A DNA stretch of 64,000 nt from Steroidobacter gossypii (GCF_016801985.1 NZ_JAEVLS010000005.1:372001-436000); one strand, 5' to 3'; positions 44,635-56,313 are shown, counted from the stretch's first letter. Notes: generated by a model from the sequence alone, not told the origin. A program made the numbers and translations.

Positions 44635-46017
44635 TTGAACTCGGAGCATTCCGCAGCGAACCCGACCGCCATTCCCGCAGCCTTGCCTTATCCAGCTTCG
44701 GCCCAGGCCTGGTACCTGGTGTTCGTGCTGCTGGTGTTCTACATCTTCTCGTTCATCGACCGGCAGATCATTTCGCTGCTGGTGGAGCCCATCAAGCGAG
44801 ACCTGCAGGTCAGCGACACGCAGATCGGTCTGTTGCAAGGCTTTGCGTTCGCGTTGTTCTACACCTTCTTCGGCATTCCCATCGGCAGACTCGCCGATCG
44901 CATGAACCGCAAGAGCATCGTCGCGGCCGGCGTGATCGCGTGGTCGCTCATGGCGACCTGCTGCGGCCTCGCCAGAAACTGGATTCAGTTGTGCCTCGCG
45001 CGCGCCGGCGTCGGCGTGGGTGAAGCGGCGCTGTCGCCAGCAGCGTACTCGATGATCACCGATGCGTTCCCGCGGGAGAAGCAAGGGCGCGCATTCAGCG
45101 TCTATAACATGGGCATCGCGATTGGCGCCGGCGTCGCAATGTTGGTCGGCGGCCTGGTCGTTGCAGCGGTTTCGGCGGAAGGCAAAACATTCACCCTGCC
45201 TTTGCTCGGCGAAGTGCGCGCCTGGCAGTTCGTATTCATCGTGACCGGCGCGCCAGGACTGTTGTTGCCCTTGTTGCTATTGGGCGTGCGCGAACCGACA
45301 CGCCGCGGCTTGATGAAGATGCAATCAGCCAGCGGCGAGGATTTCGGCCAGAAAGTGCCGTTCAGTGAAGTCATGAAGTACGTGATGAAGCACGGCAAGT
45401 TTTACAGCTTGCACTTCGTCGCGCTCGCCATGCTGGCCATGGTGGGCTATTCGGTCGGCGCGTGGCTGCCGACGGTGATTGCCAGAACATACGGCGTGGC
45501 GCCGGCGCAGGTCGGCGTGGTCATCGGCCTGTCCACCATCTTCATCAACACCACGGGAATCTTTCTGGCGGGCAGGCTTTGCGACTTCTGGGTGGCGCGC
45601 GGCCTGAGCGACGCGCCCGTCAAGGTGTGCCTGTTGATCGCGCTGGCGACTTTGGCAACGAGCTCCATCACGCCGTTCATGCCCTCGTACGCCATCGCCG
45701 TCGTGGCGATCTGCGTCGCCGGCCTGCCATTCCACGGCTATGTCGCGATGGGGCCGATGGCCATCAATCAAGTCACGCCCAACCAGATGCGCGCCCAGGT
45801 TTCCTCGATGTACCTGTTCACGGTCAATTTGATCGGCATGGGCGTCGGCCCGGCGCTGGTGCCGTTCATCAGCGACTACCTGCTGCAGGATCCCATGCAG
45901 ATTCGGTGGGCGCTGATGATCGTGGTGGTTTTGGGCACCAGCATCGCGGCCGCCCTGTTGTGGCTGGAGCGCCCGCTGTTCCGGGAGCGGATTGCGGCAA
46001 GCGCGAACTGGCATTGA
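44635..46017 (+). CDS. MFS transporter, spinster-like
   Basis: A 460-aa MFS permease resembling bacterial spinster-like transporters. VFYIFSFIDRQIISLLVEPIKRDL marks TM1 and the first loop, GIPIGRLADRMNRKSIVAAGV the second, and GVGEAALSPAAYSMITDAFPREKQGRAFS the fourth. The start is probably TTG 44635, preceded by GGGGGA at 7 nt; the frame is open upstream but the sequence there is not protein-like. In soil bacteria such genes often go with hydroxylated-aromatic or sterol degradation, but nothing here confirms that. Confidence 0.87.
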   Translation: MNSEHSAANPTAIPAALPYPASAQAWYLVFVLLVFYIFSFIDRQIISLLVEPIKRDLQVSDTQIGLLQGFAFALFYTFFGIPIGRLADRMNRKSIVAAGVIAWSLMATCCGLARNWIQLCLARAGVGVGEAALSPAAYSMITDAFPREKQGRAFSVYNMGIAIGAGVAMLVGGLVVAAVSAEGKTFTLPLLGEVRAWQFVFIVTGAPGLLLPLLLLGVREPTRRGLMKMQSASGEDFGQKVPFSEVMKYVMKHGKFYSLHFVALAMLAMVGYSVGAWLPTVIARTYGVAPAQVGVVIGLSTIFINTTGIFLAGRLCDFWVARGLSDAPVKVCLLIALATLATSSITPFMPSYAIAVVAICVAGLPFHGYVAMGPMAINQVTPNQMRAQVSSMYLFTVNLIGMGVGPALVPFISDYLLQDPMQIRWALMIVVVLGTSIAAALLWLERPLFRERIAASANWH

Positions 46018-46054
46018 TGCGCGGGCGTGCCGCGCCTGGACTAGAATAGGTTCC

Positions 46055-46633
46055 ATGCACGCCACCGCCCTGCACCGCCATCCGTCCACACCGGACGATA
46101 TCCTCACCGGCATCACGGTCGAGGTGGATTCACTCACCGCCGATTTGCTGGTGCTGTATTTCAAAATTGCCGGCGACATCGATCGTCTGCAGTTGCCCGC
46201 ACAGGCGGCCAGCAAGTTTCAGGACGAGCTGTGGAAACACACCTGCCTGGAAGCGTTCCTGGCATTCGCGGACAGCGATGTGTACTACGAATTCAACTTC
46301 TCCCCTTCAAGCCAGTGGGCGGTGTATCGGTTCGATAGCTACCGAGAGGGAATGACGCCGCTGCATCCGGATCCGCCGCCGCGTGTGCTCGTTCGACGCC
46401 GCGAGGGCGAACTGGACGTCGATGTGGACATCCATCTCGGCGCGATTCCGGGATTGACGGCGGACGAGCTCAAAGGTCGCGAGCTGCGCCTCGCAGTCTC
46501 CGCCGTCATGGAAAACGATCAGGGCCGCGTTTCCTACTGGGCGCTGGCGCATCCGCCCGGCAAGCCCGATTTTCATCACCGCGATGGCTTTGCACTTGCC
46601 CTGGATGGCGGCGCGGCCGGAGAGTCCGCATGA
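46055..46633 (+). CDS. DOMON-like domain protein
   Basis: A 192-aa soluble protein with a beta-sandwich typical of DOMON-like proteins (the MurB-associated type). Readable segments are LVLYFKIAGDIDRLQLP, LWKHTCLEAFLA, YYEFNFSPSSQWAVYRFDSYREGM, and YWALAHPPGKPDFHHRDGF. The last two are conserved in this group. It probably binds a sugar-like ligand. It overlaps the DUF1343 gene by 4 nt (ATGA), suggesting a joint role in cell-wall sugar handling. No signal peptide is present. Confidence 0.83.
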   Translation: MHATALHRHPSTPDDILTGITVEVDSLTADLLVLYFKIAGDIDRLQLPAQAASKFQDELWKHTCLEAFLAFADSDVYYEFNFSPSSQWAVYRFDSYREGMTPLHPDPPPRVLVRRREGELDVDVDIHLGAIPGLTADELKGRELRLAVSAVMENDQGRVSYWALAHPPGKPDFHHRDGFALALDGGAAGESA

Positions 46634-47832
46634 AGTTCGGTATCGATCGGCTGCTCGAGGAGCCGTCGCTGCGTCGTGAGTTGCAAGGCAGGCGCGTGGC
46701 GCTGCTGGCCCATCCCGCTTCGGTCACCGCCGATCTCACACATTCGCTGGACGCGCTCGCCGGCGCTGGTGTGAATCTCACGGCGGCGTTCGGCCCGCAA
46801 CATGGCCTGCGCGGCGACAAGCAGGACAACATGGTCGAGTCGCCAACCTTCAACGATCCCATCCACGGCATTCCAGTGTTCAGCCTGTATGGGGAAGTGC
46901 GGCGGCCGACCGACGAGATGATGCAGCCGTTCGACGTGCTGCTGGTGGATCTGCAAGACCTCGGCTGTCGGATCTACACGTTTATAACGACGCTGCGCTA
47001 TGTGCTCGAAGCCGCGGCCAAGCACGGCAAGTCCGTGTGGGTGCTGGATCGGCCCAATCCGGCGGGCCGACCGATCGAAGGATTGCGTTTGCGCGCGGGC
47101 TGGGAAAGTTTCGTCGGCGCAGGCCCGTTACCGATGCGGCATGGTTTGACGCTCGGAGAGCTGGCGCATTGGTTTGTTCGCACTCTGAAGCTCAACGTCG
47201 ATTACCGAGTCATCGAGATGCACGGCTGGCAGCCGGCGGCGGCGCCGGGTTACGGCTGGCCGTTGGGTGAGCGCACCTGGGTCAACCCCAGCCCGAATGC
47301 ACCGAATCTTTGGATGGCGCGTGCCTATGCAGGCACCGTGATGTTGGAAGGCACGACGCTTTCGGAAGGTCGCGGCACCACCCGCCCGCTCGAGCTGTTC
47401 GGCGCACCCGACATCGACGCGAACAAGGTGCTGACCGAGATGCGCGCGCTCGCCCCGCAATGGTTGCAAGGTTGTCGCCTGCGGCCCTGCTGGTTCGAGC
47501 CGACCTTTCATAAACATGTCGGGAAACTTTGCTCAGGACTGCAGATTCACGTCGAAGATCCCAGCTACCATCATGAGGCGTTCCGCCCGTGGCGATTGCA
47601 AACATTGGCGTTCAAGGCGCTGCGACGACTGCAGCCGGAATATCCGCTGTGGCGCGACTTCCACTATGAATATGAGAAAGACCGGCTCGCCATAGACATC
47701 ATCAACGGCAGTCCACTGCTGCGCGAATGGGTGGACGATGCGCAATCGACGCCCGCGGACCTGGATGCGTTGACTGCGCCAGATGAGACATCCTGGAGCG
47801 AGGAGCGCGAAGCTTTCCTTGTTTATCGGTGA
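46630..47832 (+). CDS. namZ: DUF1343 / NamZ-type exo-beta-N-acetylmuramidase
   Basis: A 400-aa DUF1343 protein. Members such as Bacillus NamZ (YbbC) release MurNAc from the ends of peptidoglycan strands. Conserved stretches are RVALLAHPASVT, AFGPQHGLRGDKQDN, VFSLYGE-type PVFSLYGEVRRPT, DLQDLGCRIYTF, LDRPNPAGRP, GWESFVGAGPLPMRHG, and NPSPNAPN. TLSEGRGTTRPLELFGAP completes the set. No signal peptide is visible, so it should act in the cytoplasm, which is unlike secreted homologues. It is coupled to the DOMON-like gene. Confidence 0.88.
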   Translation: MKFGIDRLLEEPSLRRELQGRRVALLAHPASVTADLTHSLDALAGAGVNLTAAFGPQHGLRGDKQDNMVESPTFNDPIHGIPVFSLYGEVRRPTDEMMQPFDVLLVDLQDLGCRIYTFITTLRYVLEAAAKHGKSVWVLDRPNPAGRPIEGLRLRAGWESFVGAGPLPMRHGLTLGELAHWFVRTLKLNVDYRVIEMHGWQPAAAPGYGWPLGERTWVNPSPNAPNLWMARAYAGTVMLEGTTLSEGRGTTRPLELFGAPDIDANKVLTEMRALAPQWLQGCRLRPCWFEPTFHKHVGKLCSGLQIHVEDPSYHHEAFRPWRLQTLAFKALRRLQPEYPLWRDFHYEYEKDRLAIDIINGSPLLREWVDDAQSTPADLDALTAPDETSWSEEREAFLVYR

Positions 47833-47909
47833 CGTTTCGGAACAGCGCACTGTTGTAAGGCGTTGCCTGCTCGGGACTAATCCATCCCGCCACCAACGAG
47901 GAACACCTC

Positions 47910-48158
47910 ATGGCAACACGTAAGTACAGCAAGAAGGCGTCCAAGAAGGTCGAGAAGACCATGCGCGAGCGCAAGCGTGGCACGTTGCGCAGCGGCGGAT
48001 CGGGCAAGAAGGTGACCAGCCGCAAGCAGGCCATCGCCATCGGCCTGTCCGAAGCGCGGCGTTCTGGGGCCAAGGTCCCGAAGAAAAAGACCGGGCGCAA
48101 GAGCAGCGGCGGTCGCAAGACCGGCAGCCGCAAGAAAAAGACCGCGAAAAAGAAATAA
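47910..48158 (+). CDS. DUF6496 basic protein
   Basis: An 82-aa Lys/Arg-rich protein. The first 56 residues match DUF6496 (YSKKASKKVEKTMRERKRGT, then SRKQAIAIGLSEARRSG, a pattern also seen in plasmid-stabilisation-like small proteins). The last 25 residues are almost all Lys, Arg, Gly and Ser. It is likely to bind nucleic acid. GAGGAA lies 7 nt before the ATG. It is a single gene ending at a large hairpin. Confidence 0.85.
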   Translation: MATRKYSKKASKKVEKTMRERKRGTLRSGGSGKKVTSRKQAIAIGLSEARRSGAKVPKKKTGRKSSGGRKTGSRKKKTAKKK

Positions 48159-48168
48159 CCTTCAGCTG

Positions 48169-48204
48169 GTGCGCGGCTCCACTTCAAGACCTGGAGCTGC
48201 GCAC
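48169..48204. terminator. Hairpin between convergent genes
   Basis: A 13-bp stem pairs 48169-48181 with 48192-48204 (one G-U pair) around a 10-nt loop. It sits between the DUF6496 gene and the end of an MFS gene on the other strand. There is no long T-run on either side, so termination is possible but not certain. Confidence 0.4.
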
Positions 48205-49427
48205 GAGCAGTAGCGCGCTCAGCGCGACCAACGCTAGCGCGCTGAGCACCAGAGAGGAATGGATCCCGATCGCCGCGCCCATCAATCCCACTGTCACGCC
48301 ACTGAACGTCCGCAGACCCAGCGCCATCATTGAAAACACGCCCAGCACGCGGCCGCGAATGTCGGCGGGTGCATTGAGCTGCACCAGGGTTTGCGACATC
48401 GAGTTGAACGACAGATCCATGAAGCCGGCGATGAATAGCAGCAGCACCGCCAGCGAATAGATCGAGGACAGCGCGAAACCCGCCAGCGCGCCACACCACG
48501 CAATCGCGAGGATCATGGCGGTGCGTGGATTCGGTTGCAGCCAGCCGCGACTTTCCAACAGGAAGCCGGCGGTCAACGCGCCGACCGCGTCCGCACCCAA
48601 CAGCACGCTGTAGGAAAGGTCCGCATCGAAGTGGCCGAGCGAACGCGCGAAGTCCGGCATCTGGGGCAGATAAGCATTGCCGATGAAGAACGAGGCGCCG
48701 CCGGACAGCAGAATCATCGACAACAGGACTGGATGCGAAGCAATGCGTCGCAGTGTCGAGGTCACATCGGATACCGACAGCAACGCACGACGCGGCGCTC
48801 CCTGCCCTGCCGCGGCTCGCGAATACGGCGCTTTCCACAACCAGACGATGGTGGGCACGTAGATCAAAGCGTTCAGCAGAATGCCGTGCGCGGGACCGAA
48901 GATCATCAGCAACAAGCCGCCAATCGCCGGCCCGCCGAGCAAGCCCAGCTGTCGCGAAGTTGCATTCAAGCGCACCGCGCTCTGCAACTGCTCCGGCGGC
49001 ACCACGTGATGCAGCAGGACTTGTGAGCTCGGCGTCCACAACACGCCGGCGATACCGTGCAAGGTCAGCAGCAGCATGGCATGCCAGATTTCCAACGTAT
49101 CGGTCAGGAACAACACACCCCACGCCACCGACACGCCCATGAAAATCACCATGCCGATCTGAATCAGTCGACGCGGATCGAAATGATCGGCCAGCGCGCC
49201 CACGGGTAGAGACAACAGCAGGAACGGCAACCAGTGCGAGACCACCGCAAACGCACCGAGCGCGTTCGACTGGAACTTCTGGAACATGATCCAGTAGCTG
49301 ATGACGTGCTCGATGCTGTCGGCCATCATCGCGCCGGCGAACGCCAGGAAAAAACCGCGGTAGCCCGGATGCCTCAGGGCTGCGAAGGATCGTCGCGGGG
49401 GCGCCGCAGCCGTCGTGTCGTTGCTCA

Positions 49428-49428
<1 letters not shown>
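48184..49428 (-). CDS. MFS exporter, enterobactin-exporter-like group
   Basis: A 414-aa permease of the MFS_3 group. Features are FAALRHPGYRGFFLAF, LPVGALADHFDPRRLIQIGM, LWTPSSQVLLHHVVPPEQL, and LNAPADIRGRVLGVFSMMALGLRTF. It probably has 11-12 helices, and the substrate is unknown. The start ATG overlaps the upstream pump gene stop by one base (TGATG), so the two are coupled. Longer in-frame starts would run into that gene. Confidence 0.88.
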
Positions 49429-51530
<2,102 letters not shown>

Positions 51531-51645
51531 CACAACGTTCAGTCCGTCGTGATTTGCTCTCGGCTGGTCGCAATGGCGACAACCCGCCGCGGCGGCTGAG
51601 GTCCAATCCTCCCATTAGAAACTGGCCAGTTCTCGGAGCCGAGCG

Positions 51646-54600
51646 ATGCGTCTCATTGCCGCCGCCATCCGCAACCCCATCGCCATCGGGGTGACCGTCC
51701 TGCTCGTCTGCCTGTTCGGCGCTCTGAGCCTGCGGGAGCTGCCGCTGCAGCTGTTTCCGGATATCGAACGCCCCACCATCGGCATCTTCACCAACTGGCG
51801 CGGCGCCTCCCCGGAGGAAGCCGAAGCCGAGCTGCTCGAGCCCCAGGAACGCGTGCTGCAAGGACTGCAGGGGCTGGAGGAAATTACCGGCAACGCCAAC
51901 AGCGGCGGCACCGAAGTGATTCTTACGTTTGCCATCGGCACCGACATGAAGGCCGCGCTGGTGGACGTCATCGGCCGGATGAGCCGGCTGCCGCCCTTGC
52001 CGCGCGATGCCGACCGACCGGTGGTGCAACTCGGCGCTTTCGGCGACGCGAATCAGAACCTGACGTTCTTTTTCGTGCAGCTGCTGCCCGGCACGGAAGG
52101 TCCCATCGATAAGTATCGTCGCTTCATCGAAGACGTGGTGCGGCCGCGGATCGAATCCGTTCCCGGTGTCGGTGGCGTGAACGTGAACGGCGGCTCGCCC
52201 AACGACGTGCGCATCACGGTCGATCTGGCGCGGGCGGCCGCCCTTGGTGTCGGCATTCCCGATATCGCCCGACTCGCGGCCAGCGCCAACAACGTTTCTG
52301 CAGGGCAGCTCGATGTGGGCCGTCGGCAATATGCGCTGCGTTACGCGGGACGCTATGACCTCGACGAACTGGGGCAACTGGTATTGGCATGGCGGGACGG
52401 TCAGCCGGTTCGTCTTGCCGATGTCGCGGTGATCGAAACGCGGCCACCCGACAAGCTCACGTACGCGCATCAGAACGGCAATCCCGCCATCGATCTGCAG
52501 ATCCTGAGAGCGCCCGGCGCAAACGTGCTCAGCACGCTCGCCGAAGTGAAAAAGGTTGTGGCGGAGCTGCGTGAAGGCCCGTTGCGCGAGCGCGGACTGG
52601 GCATCGAGCAGTCGTTCGATGCATCGCTGTTCATCACGCGCGCCGTCAACCTGCTGACCGAGAACCTGATCGTCGGTGCGTTGCTGGCCCTGGTGTGCGT
52701 GTGGTGGTTCATGAGAAACATGCGCGCCACGATCATCATTGCGACCACTATCCCGGTTTGTTTGCTCGCGACTTTCTGCGCGCTGCATCTCGGCGGCCGA
52801 AGTATCAACGTCATCTCACTCGCCGGCCTGGCGTTCGCCGTGGGCATGGTGGTCGAAGGCGCGATCGTCGTTTCGGGCAACATCATCCGCCTGCGAGAAA
52901 CGGGCATGCCCATCGACCAGGCGGCTCATGACGGCACGCGGCAGGTCGTGCCGGCACTGTTTGCTTCCACCACCACGACCATCGCGGTGTTCCTGCCAGT
53001 GCTGTTCCTCGAAGACGTCGAAGGACAGATCTTCGCCGACCTGGCGCTGACCATCTCGATCGCCGTCGCGTTTTCCATCCTGGTCGCCATCACCGTGGTG
53101 CCGGCGGCCGCTGGACGTTGGCTCGGCGGTCCCGCCCGGAAATCCGGTTACGGCGAAGGCTGGCCCGCGCTCACCGACAAGGTGATCGAATGGACTCGCA
53201 CGCGTCGTCAGCAAGTGGCGTGGGTGTTGGCGTTGCTGGTCCTGCCGCTGGTGTTGTCCTGGGTGTTCCTGCCCAAGCTGGACTATCTGCCGCCGGTGAA
53301 GCGCGCGGCCATCGATGCGTACTTCAGCTTCCCGCCGGGCATGAGTCCGACCACGGTGGACCGCGAAATCGTCACCAGGCTGCAGCAACGCATGGAGCCT
53401 TACATGAGCGGCGCGAAGGAGCCGCGCCTGAAGAACTATTACATTCTGTTGTGGCCGGGCGGCGGCACGTTGGGCGCACGGGTCGTCGACGATGAACGCA
53501 TCGGCGAACTGGAACGCATCGTTCGCCACGAGGTCGTCGTTGGGATTCCGGACACACGCGTGTTCGTGAACGAGGGCGAACTGTTCGGCGGGATCGGCGG
53601 TTCGGCTCGCTCCATCGCCATCCATCTGCAAACCTCGGACACCGCCTCATTGAACGCAGTGGGCGCGGCCGGACGCCGACTGCTGGAGCAAACATTCCCT
53701 GGGGCGAACGTGCAGTCGTTCCCCAATACGGACGTGCAGGTGCTGGAACTTCGCGCCGAGCCCAATGACCGGCGGATCGCCGAAGTGGGCTGGGATCGCG
53801 CCGCGCTGGGCACCATCGTTCGCTCGCTCGGCGACGGTGCATGGCTGGGCGAATACTTCGATGGCCAGGCGCGACTGCCGGTGATGTTACGCACCAATCT
53901 TGGCGAGCGGCCCGAGGACATCGCGCAGGCGCCGTTGATCACGCCCTCCGGAGAAATCGTGCCGCTCGGGGATCTGGTGACGCTGCAAACGACCTTGGTG
54001 CCGGAGCAGATCCGGCGTGTCGATCATCACCGCACCGTCACGCTGACCATCGATCCGCCGCCGACGCTGTCGCTCGAAGACATGCTGGCGAAGATCAACA
54101 CCGAGATCGTGCCCAAGCTGCGCGCCGACCTGCCCGCGGATGCAAACATTCGCCTCGCCGGCAGCGCCGATCGCCTGGACGCCATCATCGCCACGATGAG
54201 CGGCAACTTCCTGCTCGCGTTGCTGGTGCTATTCATGCTGATGGCGGCGATGTTTCATTCGCTTCGCGACGCGCTCGTGGTGGTGCTCACGGTGCCGTTG
54301 GCCCTGGCGGGCGGCGTGCTGGGCATTCGTTTGCTCGGCGTCGTGGCGTTCCAGCCGCTGGATCTGCTGACCATGATCGGGTTCATCATGATGATCGGCA
54401 TCATCGTGAATCACGCGATTCTGCTGGTCGATCTGACCCGGCACGCCATGAACGACGGCCACAGCCTGGAAGAGGCCTTGCGTATGTCGCTAAACCAACG
54501 TCTGCGCGCCATGGTTGCAAGCACTCTCACGGGCGCGCTGGGCGCGCTCCCCATGGTGATCAATCCTGGTCCGGCGAGCACCATCTATCGCGGCCTCGCT

Positions 54601-54741
54601 GCCGTGAATGTGGCGGGTGTGATCGTGAGCATGGTGTTTTCGATCGTGCTGCTGCCGAGCCTCATGCGACTTGTTTACGAGCGACGTTCGCCCGCCACGG
54701 CGAGCGATGACGCCACCCTTCTAGTGGAGACTGCGCGATGA
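51646..54741 (+). CDS. RND efflux pump, inner-membrane subunit
   Basis: A 1031-aa RND/HAE1-like permease. Typical segments are ELPLQLFPDIERPTIGI, DVIGRMSRLPPLP, AFAVGMVVEGAIVVSGN (TM4) and MIGFIMMIGIIVNHAILLVD (TM10). The TM4 acidic pair that relays protons in AcrB (Asp407-Asp408) is E404-G405 here, so one acidic residue is retained as Glu and the second is lost. CGGAGC lies 7 nt before the start. The adaptor gene overlaps its end, and no TolC-like channel gene is nearby. Confidence 0.94.
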   Translation: MRLIAAAIRNPIAIGVTVLLVCLFGALSLRELPLQLFPDIERPTIGIFTNWRGASPEEAEAELLEPQERVLQGLQGLEEITGNANSGGTEVILTFAIGTDMKAALVDVIGRMSRLPPLPRDADRPVVQLGAFGDANQNLTFFFVQLLPGTEGPIDKYRRFIEDVVRPRIESVPGVGGVNVNGGSPNDVRITVDLARAAALGVGIPDIARLAASANNVSAGQLDVGRRQYALRYAGRYDLDELGQLVLAWRDGQPVRLADVAVIETRPPDKLTYAHQNGNPAIDLQILRAPGANVLSTLAEVKKVVAELREGPLRERGLGIEQSFDASLFITRAVNLLTENLIVGALLALVCVWWFMRNMRATIIIATTIPVCLLATFCALHLGGRSINVISLAGLAFAVGMVVEGAIVVSGNIIRLRETGMPIDQAAHDGTRQVVPALFASTTTTIAVFLPVLFLEDVEGQIFADLALTISIAVAFSILVAITVVPAAAGRWLGGPARKSGYGEGWPALTDKVIEWTRTRRQQVAWVLALLVLPLVLSWVFLPKLDYLPPVKRAAIDAYFSFPPGMSPTTVDREIVTRLQQRMEPYMSGAKEPRLKNYYILLWPGGGTLGARVVDDERIGELERIVRHEVVVGIPDTRVFVNEGELFGGIGGSARSIAIHLQTSDTASLNAVGAAGRRLLEQTFPGANVQSFPNTDVQVLELRAEPNDRRIAEVGWDRAALGTIVRSLGDGAWLGEYFDGQARLPVMLRTNLGERPEDIAQAPLITPSGEIVPLGDLVTLQTTLVPEQIRRVDHHRTVTLTIDPPPTLSLEDMLAKINTEIVPKLRADLPADANIRLAGSADRLDAIIATMSGNFLLALLVLFMLMAAMFHSLRDALVVVLTVPLALAGGVLGIRLLGVVAFQPLDLLTMIGFIMMIGIIVNHAILLVDLTRHAMNDGHSLEEALRMSLNQRLRAMVASTLTGALGALPMVINPGPASTIYRGLAAVNVAGVIVSMVFSIVLLPSLMRLVYERRSPATASDDATLLVETAR

Positions 54742-55817
54742 TGAGAGCGACTCAGGGATTGTTAGTCATGCTGTTCGCCGCGACGGCCAGCGCACAACAA
54801 TCCCAAGAACAAATGCCTGCGGCGATGGTCGAGGTGGCGCAAGCGTCTGTCGCGCGTGTCGCGCCACGGCGATGGGTGCCGGGCAGCGTCGTGAGTCGCA
54901 ACGACGCTCGCTTGGCGACCAGCGCTGCCGGGCGGTTGGAATACGTTGCCGAAGTTGGCACCGTCGTACGAGCCGGCCAGCGCGTCGCCAAGCTCGAGGA
55001 CGAAGCCGTGCGCTTGCAGGTCGAAGACGCCAAGGCGGAAGTCATGCGCATCGAGGCGCAACGCGCGATGGCGGAGCGGCAGCTGCAACGGATCGAGCAA
55101 CTCGCCAACAATTCCATCTCGCAAACCCAGATCGACGAAGTGCGCTCGCAGCTCGCGATGCTCACGGCGCAGCTTCAACAGGCCGAGGTGCGTCACCGCT
55201 CCGCCAGGCACGACCTGGAGCAGACTGAAGTGCGCGCTCCGTTCTCCGGCGTCGTAACCGAGCGGCTCGCTCAACGCGGTGAGTATGTGGCCACCGGAGC
55301 GGCAATCGCTCGGCTCGTCGATACGGTGCATGTTGAAGCTCGCGTGCAAGCACCGCTGTCGCTGCTCAGTTCGGTGAAGCCTAAGATGGAGCTGCCGATC
55401 AAAGTCGGTAGCAAACAAATACCCGCGGTCGTGCGGACAGTCGTTCCCGTCGGTGAGGAACGCTCGCGCCAGTTCGAACTGCGCATGGTGCTCGCCGACA
55501 ATCAATTCAACGTCGGCTCCGCCCTCGAAGTGGGCCTGCCCGAACGCGAGGCCACTGAAGCTCTGGTCGTACCTCGCGACGCCATCGCCGTGCGCCAGAC
55601 TGGCGACTACCTGATGCGCGTCCGTCGCGACAACACCGCCGAACGCGTCGCCATCACCTCCATCGCCACCGACGGCGATCTCGTCACCATCGATGGGCCG
55701 GTGCAGCCCGGCGACATCGTCGTCATCCGGGGCGTCGAACGCCTGCAGGACGGCCAACGCGTCACCATCCTCACCCGCGACGCTTCCCTGCAAACCCGGC
55801 GACAGCCGGACGCTTGA
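54738..55817 (+). CDS. RND efflux periplasmic adaptor
   Basis: A 359-aa membrane-fusion protein that links the RND subunit to an outer-membrane channel. A signal peptide (GLLVMLFAATASA) precedes the lipoyl/barrel-sandwich segments (TSAAGRLEYVAEVGTVVRAGQ and VRAPFSGVVTERLAQRGEYV). A coiled coil of about 60 residues lies between them. A beta barrel and a C-terminal MPD domain follow. It overlaps the pump gene by 4 nt. The order pump-adaptor is the reverse of acrAB. Confidence 0.93.
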   Translation: MMRATQGLLVMLFAATASAQQSQEQMPAAMVEVAQASVARVAPRRWVPGSVVSRNDARLATSAAGRLEYVAEVGTVVRAGQRVAKLEDEAVRLQVEDAKAEVMRIEAQRAMAERQLQRIEQLANNSISQTQIDEVRSQLAMLTAQLQQAEVRHRSARHDLEQTEVRAPFSGVVTERLAQRGEYVATGAAIARLVDTVHVEARVQAPLSLLSSVKPKMELPIKVGSKQIPAVVRTVVPVGEERSRQFELRMVLADNQFNVGSALEVGLPEREATEALVVPRDAIAVRQTGDYLMRVRRDNTAERVAITSIATDGDLVTIDGPVQPGDIVVIRGVERLQDGQRVTILTRDASLQTRRQPDA

Positions 55818-55868
55818 AGCCGGAAGCCCCCCTGCCCCGGAAGCGCGCAACTTGCTTTCCATTCCAAA

Positions 55869-55883
55869 TAAGAATGATTATCA
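55869..55883 (+). promoter_or_regulatory. Predicted Fur box
   Basis: TAAGAATGATTATCA fits the 7-1-7 Fur pattern TGATAAT-N-ATTATCA: the right half is perfect and the left half matches 5 of 7. It lies 139 nt upstream of the DUF3649 gene in a 205-nt gap, and suggests iron repression of the DUF3649-PepSY-DUF3325-fpr block. Confidence 0.6.
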
Positions 55884-56022
55884 TCCGATGACTTGATCGT
55901 CGGGACCAGCCACGCCCGTCAGGCCCGAGTGCGGCCGAGACCGCTAGCCATCCTGTGAGTTCGTGTGACCGGGAGGCGTATGGGGTCGGGAATGTTCTTC
56001 GGGTGTCGGGGCCGCTGAACGC

Positions 56023-56313
56023 ATGGCGGCGCTTACCTCTGCATATCGTCTTTCCGTAGCTTCGCGAATGGCTGCAGCCATTCTTGGCGGCTATGCGCTG
56101 ACGGCATTGGCGACGATGGCGCTGGCGATGAACCTGCCCATGTCCCGGGCGGAGGCATCCATGGCGGCGACGTTGCTGTCATTCCCTATCTATACCTGCG
56201 CAATGATCTGGGTCTTCGCCACGCGCACGGCGAAGCGCGCGTGGCTGGGAATTGGGGCGTCGGCGGTGGTGCTGATGGCGCTGATCGGATTGCAACGGCT
56301 GGTGGCTGCATGA
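56023..56313 (+). CDS. DUF3649-family iron-uptake-associated membrane protein
   Basis: A 96-aa protein with three hydrophobic helices (AAILGGYALTALATMALAM, AATLLSFPIYTCAMIWVF, WLGIGASAVVLMALIGL). YRLSVASRMAAAILGGYA and FPIYTCAMIWVFATRTAKRAW are typical of DUF3649 proteins, found beside ferrisiderophore reductases and receptors. The precise role is unknown. A 12-codon reading frame (55980-56018) with a GGGAGG sequence ends 4 nt before this ATG and may couple translation. Confidence 0.82.
   Translation: MAALTSAYRLSVASRMAAAILGGYALTALATMALAMNLPMSRAEASMAATLLSFPIYTCAMIWVFATRTAKRAWLGIGASAVVLMALIGLQRLVAA

Noticed and set aside
46019-46035. GCGCGG/CCGCGC hairpin after the spinster-like MFS gene as a terminator
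   Set aside because: The stem is 6 bp and GC-rich, with no T-run; it may be chance at this GC content.
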